This document shows, piece by piece, positions 61,564 through 61,645 of a stretch of 61,645 bases of DNA (within the stretch, counting starts at the first letter, position 1; each line of letters opens with the position of its first letter). The notes below the pieces were generated by a model that was given only the letters and a program-made list of their open reading frames with translations, ran no database searches and was not told the origin of the DNA. The position numbers and the translations under genes are program-made. Origin of the DNA: Bacteriovoracaceae bacterium (lineage in GTDB: Bacteria; Bdellovibrionota; Bacteriovoracia; Bacteriovoracales; Bacteriovoracaceae); assembly GCA_029865945.1 (NCBI GenBank), contig JARXAH010000091.1:1-61645 (forward strand), given 5' to 3'.

Positions 61564-61645
61564 TTATTTTTTGTAAATCCCGCACCAAGGTGCTGAGTCA
61601 GCTCCTTCTTTTAGCAATTTATCAATTTTCTTTTGCAATCGCTGA
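61564..61645 (-). CDS. C-terminal end of a gene entering from the right
   Basis: The minus frame enters at the right edge and ends at TAA 61564-61566; its last residues read KLLKEGADSAPWCGIYKK. Only about 26 codons are visible, so nothing can be said of its function. It ends 14 bp before the open frame at 61549. Confidence 0.5.
   Translation of the reverse strand, partial: QRLQKKIDKLLKEGADSAPWCGIYKK

Overview
The window is AT-rich, gene-dense DNA from a Gram-negative bacterium. My best guess is a member of the Bdellovibrionota (Bdellovibrio/Bacteriovorax-like), inferred from the mix of a complete tolQRAB set, ftsE-ftsX-envC followed by a C-terminal processing protease, oxygen-respiring carbon metabolism (2-oxoglutarate dehydrogenase, beta-oxidation), PilZ/GYF signalling, and very many signal-peptide proteins and lipoproteins, several of them proteases. 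No 16S rRNA or other direct taxonomic marker is present, so this is inference.

Layout. 1-1907 (+): the end of an exported metzincin-type protease, translationally coupled to a membrane-anchored unknown. 1948-4372 (-): an AAA/DUF4143 ATPase with a paired operator-like palindrome upstream, and an IMP dehydrogenase without CBS domains. 4645-7912 (-): FecR-like and coiled-coil exported proteins and a TraB/GumN-type lipoprotein. 8155-8751 (+): an exported isochorismatase-like hydrolase. 8746-14982 (-): a cell-wall block ftsE-ftsX-envC-ctp-xseA-M23 peptidase. 15114-18506 (-): an HD phosphohydrolase, a small protein and a divergent enhancer-binding-type regulator that has lost the GAFTGA loop. 18684-25641 (-): a nine-gene run headed by a GYF-GYF-PilZ protein, through four exported or membrane unknowns, into tolQ-tolR-tolA-tolB (no pal in the window). 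25766-34009: a VWA lipoprotein, slyD with a strong terminator, an exported methyltransferase-fold protein, a papain-like YiiX protein, a cyclic-nucleotide-binding protein, thiolase and a peptide transporter. 34174-38069 (-): a Lys/Ala/Pro-rich protein with a Cys/His motif, then acyl-CoA dehydrogenase, enoyl-CoA hydratase and 3-hydroxyacyl-CoA dehydrogenase; with the thiolase these complete a beta-oxidation spiral.

38291-44421: rpsT (TTG start), a DUF420 membrane protein, a 929-aa Cys-module lipoprotein, tRNA-Val(TAC) with a clear promoter, and the pair selD-mnmH, which makes 2-selenouridine in tRNA. 44489-50667 is a looser, more AT-rich accessory stretch: an exported unknown, about 800 bp of decayed DNA holding a DUF5522-like remnant, a methyltransferase, a 20-bp tandem duplication, a degenerate crotonase, a second metzincin, a NIF3-family protein and a small exported protein. 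50673-53009 is a large exported orphan. 53201-59838 (-): sucA-sucB-lpd, preceded by an esterase and a small Cys-rich lipoprotein. The right edge (60188-61549) carries a long open frame with no usable start codon, probably a broken gene, and the C-terminal tail of one further gene.

I did not find one obvious new multi-gene system. The best candidates for undescribed biology are the GAFTGA-less regulator (16974-18506), the PilZ-headed gene run into tol (18684-25641), the Cys-module lipoprotein (39261-42047), the exported methyltransferase-fold protein (27966-28985) and the Lys-rich Cys/His protein (34174-35226). Gene starts were moved from the longest frame where a better ribosome binding site or signal peptide argued for it; this is stated per entry.
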